Shown one piece after another: positions 61,638 through 64,000 of a DNA stretch of 64,000 bases; position 1 is the stretch's first letter; each line of letters starts with the position of its first letter. The notes under the pieces are model-generated. The model was not told where the DNA came from. It was given only the letters and a program-made list of their open reading frames with translations, and did no database searches. The translations under genes were made by a program, and so were the position numbers. The DNA lies in assembly GCF_900258035.1 (NCBI RefSeq), contig NZ_OGTP01000001.1, forward strand, positions 124,001-188,000, written 5' to 3'. Origin of the DNA: Caballeronia novacaledonica (GTDB lineage: Bacteria > Pseudomonadota > Gammaproteobacteria > Burkholderiales > Burkholderiaceae).

Positions 61638-62366
61638 GTGAGCTCATCGACGAATGAAAACAGTCTTGCCGCCGACCCTTACCGCGCGTTGCCGCGCTTG
61701 CACGGTTCAGAGCGCGGCAGCCTCACCGACGCCGTCGAAGAGGCGTTGCGCGCGGCCATCGTCAATCTGTCGATGGAGCCCGGCATGATGATCGACAAGC
61801 TCGCGGTATGCGAGCGCATGGGCGTGTCGCGCTTTCCTGTTTCGTCCGCATTGGCCAAGCTCGCGGCCGCGGGGCTCGTCGAAGTCTTGCCGCAGCGGGG
61901 CACACGCGTCATGCCTATCGTCATGCACGACATACGTCAGCATCTGTTCATTCGCAGCGCGCTCGAAGTGGAAACCGTGCGCACGCTGGCTGGCGCATGC
62001 GATGCCGCCACGCTCGATGCACTCGACGCCAATCTCGGCCGCGAAAGCGACGCAGTGCAGCAAGGCCTGCGCCGCGAATTTCATCTGCTCGATCTCGCAT
62101 TTCATGAATTGCTTCTCGATGCAATCAATTTGCCGCGCGTGAAGGAGATCGTCGCGGCATCGCGCAATGCGCTCGATCGCGCGCGTCGCCTGATGGCGAG
62201 TCCCGAGCGTCACGCGCATACGCTCGCGGAGCACACGCGTATCGCCGATGCGATTCGCGCACGCGATGGCGATGCCGCCGCGCGCGCGATGCACGAGCAC
62301 CTGGATGAAGTCGTCGCGGAATTGCGGCGCTTTTCCGCTGAAAGACCGGACCTGTTCAGGGAGTAG
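61638..62366 (+). CDS. GntR/FadR-family regulator (FCD domain)
   Basis: A 242-residue protein starting at GTG 61638. A winged helix at about 25-90 ('LTDAVEEALRAAIVNLSMEP' then 'ERMGVSRFPVSSALAKL') is followed by an all-helical FCD ligand domain with its metal-binding histidines (about 105-230, 'FHELLLDAINLPRV'). FCD proteins usually bind sugar acids or carboxylates. It probably represses the divergent enolase and the downstream transporter. Confidence 0.87.
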   Translation: MSSSTNENSLAADPYRALPRLHGSERGSLTDAVEEALRAAIVNLSMEPGMMIDKLAVCERMGVSRFPVSSALAKLAAAGLVEVLPQRGTRVMPIVMHDIRQHLFIRSALEVETVRTLAGACDAATLDALDANLGRESDAVQQGLRREFHLLDLAFHELLLDAINLPRVKEIVAASRNALDRARRLMASPERHAHTLAEHTRIADAIRARDGDAAARAMHEHLDEVVAELRRFSAERPDLFRE

Positions 62367-62420
62367 GAGACAAGAAAGACGAGCGACACACGTGGTCAAC
62401 CGCAATGGAGGAGACACACA

Positions 62421-63899
62421 ATGAACCTGTTCAAGCAAGCGGGCGCCGTGGCGGCGCTCGCGGCCGCATGCCTGGGCGCATCGACGGCGATGTCGGCCGA
62501 GGACTTCAAGGGCGTGACCGTCAACGTGATGACGTTCGTCGGTCCGCAGATCGCCGAGCCGCTGCAACGCCGCGCGCCCGAGTTCGAAAAGCTGACCGGC
62601 GCGAAGGTGAACGTGCTGACCGTGCCGTTCTCCGATCTCTATCAGAAGCTCTTGACGGACTGGGCGTCGGGCACGAACTCCGTCGATGCAGCGGTGTTCG
62701 CGCCGCAATGGATGGTCGATTACACGAAAGGCAACTTCCTTGAAGACCTGACGCAGCGCGTCGCAAAGGACGCGGCATTGAAGGAAGACGACGTGATGCC
62801 GTTCTTCGTCGACTTCTCGCAGAAGTACAACGGCAAGACCTATCTCGTCGCGCTCGACGGCGACTTCCAGATGGTCTACTACCGCACGGATATTCTTCAG
62901 CAACTCGGCAAGCAGCCGCCGAAAACCTGGGACGATTACCTCGATATCGCGAAGGCCGCGAACGGCAAGGTCTTCGGCGGCGACGGCAAGCCGGTCGCGG
63001 GTTCGTGCATCTCGAAGAAGCGCAATGCGCAAGCGTATTGGGCGATCATCTCCATCGCGGGCGGATATCTGCAATCGAAAGGCACGGCACAAGGCGCATT
63101 CTTCGATCCGCGCAACTTCAAGTCGCTCGTGAACAACGACGGCTTCAAGGAAGCGCTGCGCGTCTACAAGGAATCGACCAGTTACGGGCCGCCCAACGAA
63201 ATCAATCTCGATGTCGGCGACACGCGCAGCGCGTTCATCTCCGGCCATTGCGCATTGACGCTCGACTGGGGCGATGTCGGCGTCCTCGCCATCGATCCGA
63301 AGCAGTCGAAGGTGATCGACAAGGTCGGCGCGGTGATTCTGCCCGGCTCGCGCAAGGTGGTCGATCGCGACACGGGCAAGCTCGTGCCATGCGACAAGAG
63401 CCGTTGTCCCTATGCGATCGACGGCGTGAATCACGCACCGTTCGCGGCGTTCGGCGGCTGGTCGGGCGGCATCAACGCGAAGGCGAAGCCGAAGGTGAAG
63501 GACGCCGCTTATGCGTTTCTCTCGTTCATGAGCCAGCCGGCGCAGTCGAATACCGACGTGACGATCGGCGCATCGGGCTTCAATCCGTATCGGCGCTCGC
63601 AGTTCACGGACATGTCGGCCTGGAAGAAGGCGGGCATGAGCGACGCGGCGGCGAAGTCGTATCTCGGCGCGATTCAGCAGAGCCTGCAAAGCCCGAACAT
63701 GATCATCGATCTGCGCATTCCGCAAAATCAGCGCTATGAGCAGGTCGTGCTCGATACGGCGGTCGCACGCTTCGTCGCGGGCGAGATCGATGCGGACGCG
63801 ACGATGAAAGCCATCGACAGCGGCTGGAGCGAAATCACCGACGATCTCGGCAAGGACAGCCAGTTGCGCGCATACAAGGCGTCGATCGGCGCGAAGTGA
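62421..63899 (+). CDS. sugar ABC transporter binding protein (family 1)
   Basis: The 492-residue product has a signal peptide (about 1-25, ending 'STAMSAE') and the family 1 pattern 'GVTVNVMTFVGPQIAEPL' and 'WASGTNSVDAAVFAPQWMVD', with 'FGGWSGGINAKAKPKVKDA' in the second lobe. Cysteines 'VPCDKSRCPYA' are an extra pair. It binds a sugar or sugar acid in the periplasm. It lies downstream of the GntR gene by 54 bases and upstream of a permease start at the window end. Confidence 0.9.
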   Translation: MNLFKQAGAVAALAAACLGASTAMSAEDFKGVTVNVMTFVGPQIAEPLQRRAPEFEKLTGAKVNVLTVPFSDLYQKLLTDWASGTNSVDAAVFAPQWMVDYTKGNFLEDLTQRVAKDAALKEDDVMPFFVDFSQKYNGKTYLVALDGDFQMVYYRTDILQQLGKQPPKTWDDYLDIAKAANGKVFGGDGKPVAGSCISKKRNAQAYWAIISIAGGYLQSKGTAQGAFFDPRNFKSLVNNDGFKEALRVYKESTSYGPPNEINLDVGDTRSAFISGHCALTLDWGDVGVLAIDPKQSKVIDKVGAVILPGSRKVVDRDTGKLVPCDKSRCPYAIDGVNHAPFAAFGGWSGGINAKAKPKVKDAAYAFLSFMSQPAQSNTDVTIGASGFNPYRRSQFTDMSAWKKAGMSDAAAKSYLGAIQQSLQSPNMIIDLRIPQNQRYEQVVLDTAVARFVAGEIDADATMKAIDSGWSEITDDLGKDSQLRAYKASIGAK

Positions 63900-63913
63900 T
63901 CTTTACGACGCGC

Positions 63914-63934
63914 GGCGCGAGCGTGGTTCGCGCC
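63914..63934 (+). terminator. hairpin between binding protein and permease
   Basis: GGCGCGA and TCGCGCC form a 7-bp stem with a 7-base loop. There is no T-run, so it is more likely a stabiliser or processing/attenuation hairpin, as often found after binding-protein genes. Confidence 0.4.
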
Positions 63935-63948
63935 GCCATGGAGGCAGG

Positions 63949-64000
63949 ATGAATACGCCGTCGCACGCATCGTCCGTGGCCGCGAACGAGCGAGGCTCGC
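63949..64000 (+). CDS. sugar ABC transporter permease, N-terminal start only
   Basis: ATG 63949 follows GGAGGCAGG and opens a frame that runs off the window end ('MNTPSHASSVAANERGS'). It is taken as the next transporter gene, presumably a permease, because of its position right after the binding protein. Only the first 17 residues are visible. Confidence 0.5.
   Translation, partial: MNTPSHASSVAANERGS

Overview
The window is high-GC DNA whose gene content and codon use point to a betaproteobacterium of the family Burkholderiaceae, most likely Caballeronia or Paraburkholderia. This rests on the protein families present (Tad pilus genes, a double-length UvrA, a YdeP-type oxidoreductase, a phasin, paired glycosyl hydrolases, many MocR and LysR regulators) and on a dispersed repeat of the type common in those genera. 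It is inference, not a database match. The window is mostly ordinary chromosome; no phage, plasmid replication gene, CRISPR array, transposase, rRNA or clear tRNA was seen.

Layout. 1-3.9 kb: the end of a Tad/Flp pilus locus (TadD-like lipoprotein, two TadE-like pseudopilins, a TadG-like protein with a von Willebrand A domain), all with stop/start overlaps, then a small very basic protein. 4.4-8.3 kb: a LysR regulator divergent from a periplasmic amino-acid-type binding protein and an M14-type deacylase, then an alpha/beta hydrolase. 8.4-16 kb: a TTG-started double-length UvrA (four ATPase sites) behind a near-perfect LexA box, an ACT-domain protein and a DUF445 membrane protein. 16.0-17.1 kb: a long inverted-repeat element, then a 140-bp tandem array in which every unit carries a copy of the first codons of the next gene. 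17.1-21.8 kb: two large glycosyl hydrolases.

22-31 kb: a small membrane protein, a YdeP-type molybdopterin oxidoreductase divergent from a MocR regulator and a small winged-helix protein, a second MocR regulator, a TAXI-type TRAP binding protein and an unusual zinc-ribbon membrane protein. 31.2-36.7 kb: a gene-free stretch holding a tRNA-like fold, an aldehyde dehydrogenase divergent from its LysR regulator, a trans-aconitate-type methyltransferase and a soluble histidine kinase. 36.8-42.2 kb: ahpF and ahpC with an OxyR-like site, an F420-reductase-like protein, ribA, a 2OG-Fe(II) oxygenase and a hemerythrin. 42.3-45.2 kb: a DinG/XPD-like helicase whose start codon lies inside a second LexA box, beside a decayed MocR gene.

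45.3-48.4 kb: a small lipoprotein coupled to a cresol-dehydrogenase-like flavoprotein, a Tat-exported protein, a DOPA-dioxygenase-like protein and a phasin. 49-56 kb: a small HTH regulator, an EamA transporter and a chaperone-usher fimbrial operon (pilin, chaperone, usher, adhesin). 56-58.2 kb: small hypothetical genes, including a 57-residue one. 58.2-64 kb: an HtrA-like protease, an Ap4A phosphorylase and an L-fuconate-dehydratase-like enolase on the minus strand, divergent from a GntR regulator and a sugar ABC transporter that runs off the window.

Sites that tie genes together: two LexA boxes put the double UvrA and the helicase in the SOS response; an OxyR-like site sits upstream of ahpC; inverted repeats occupy the LysR and GntR divergent promoters; hairpins sit between pilin and chaperone and between the sugar-binding protein and the permease.
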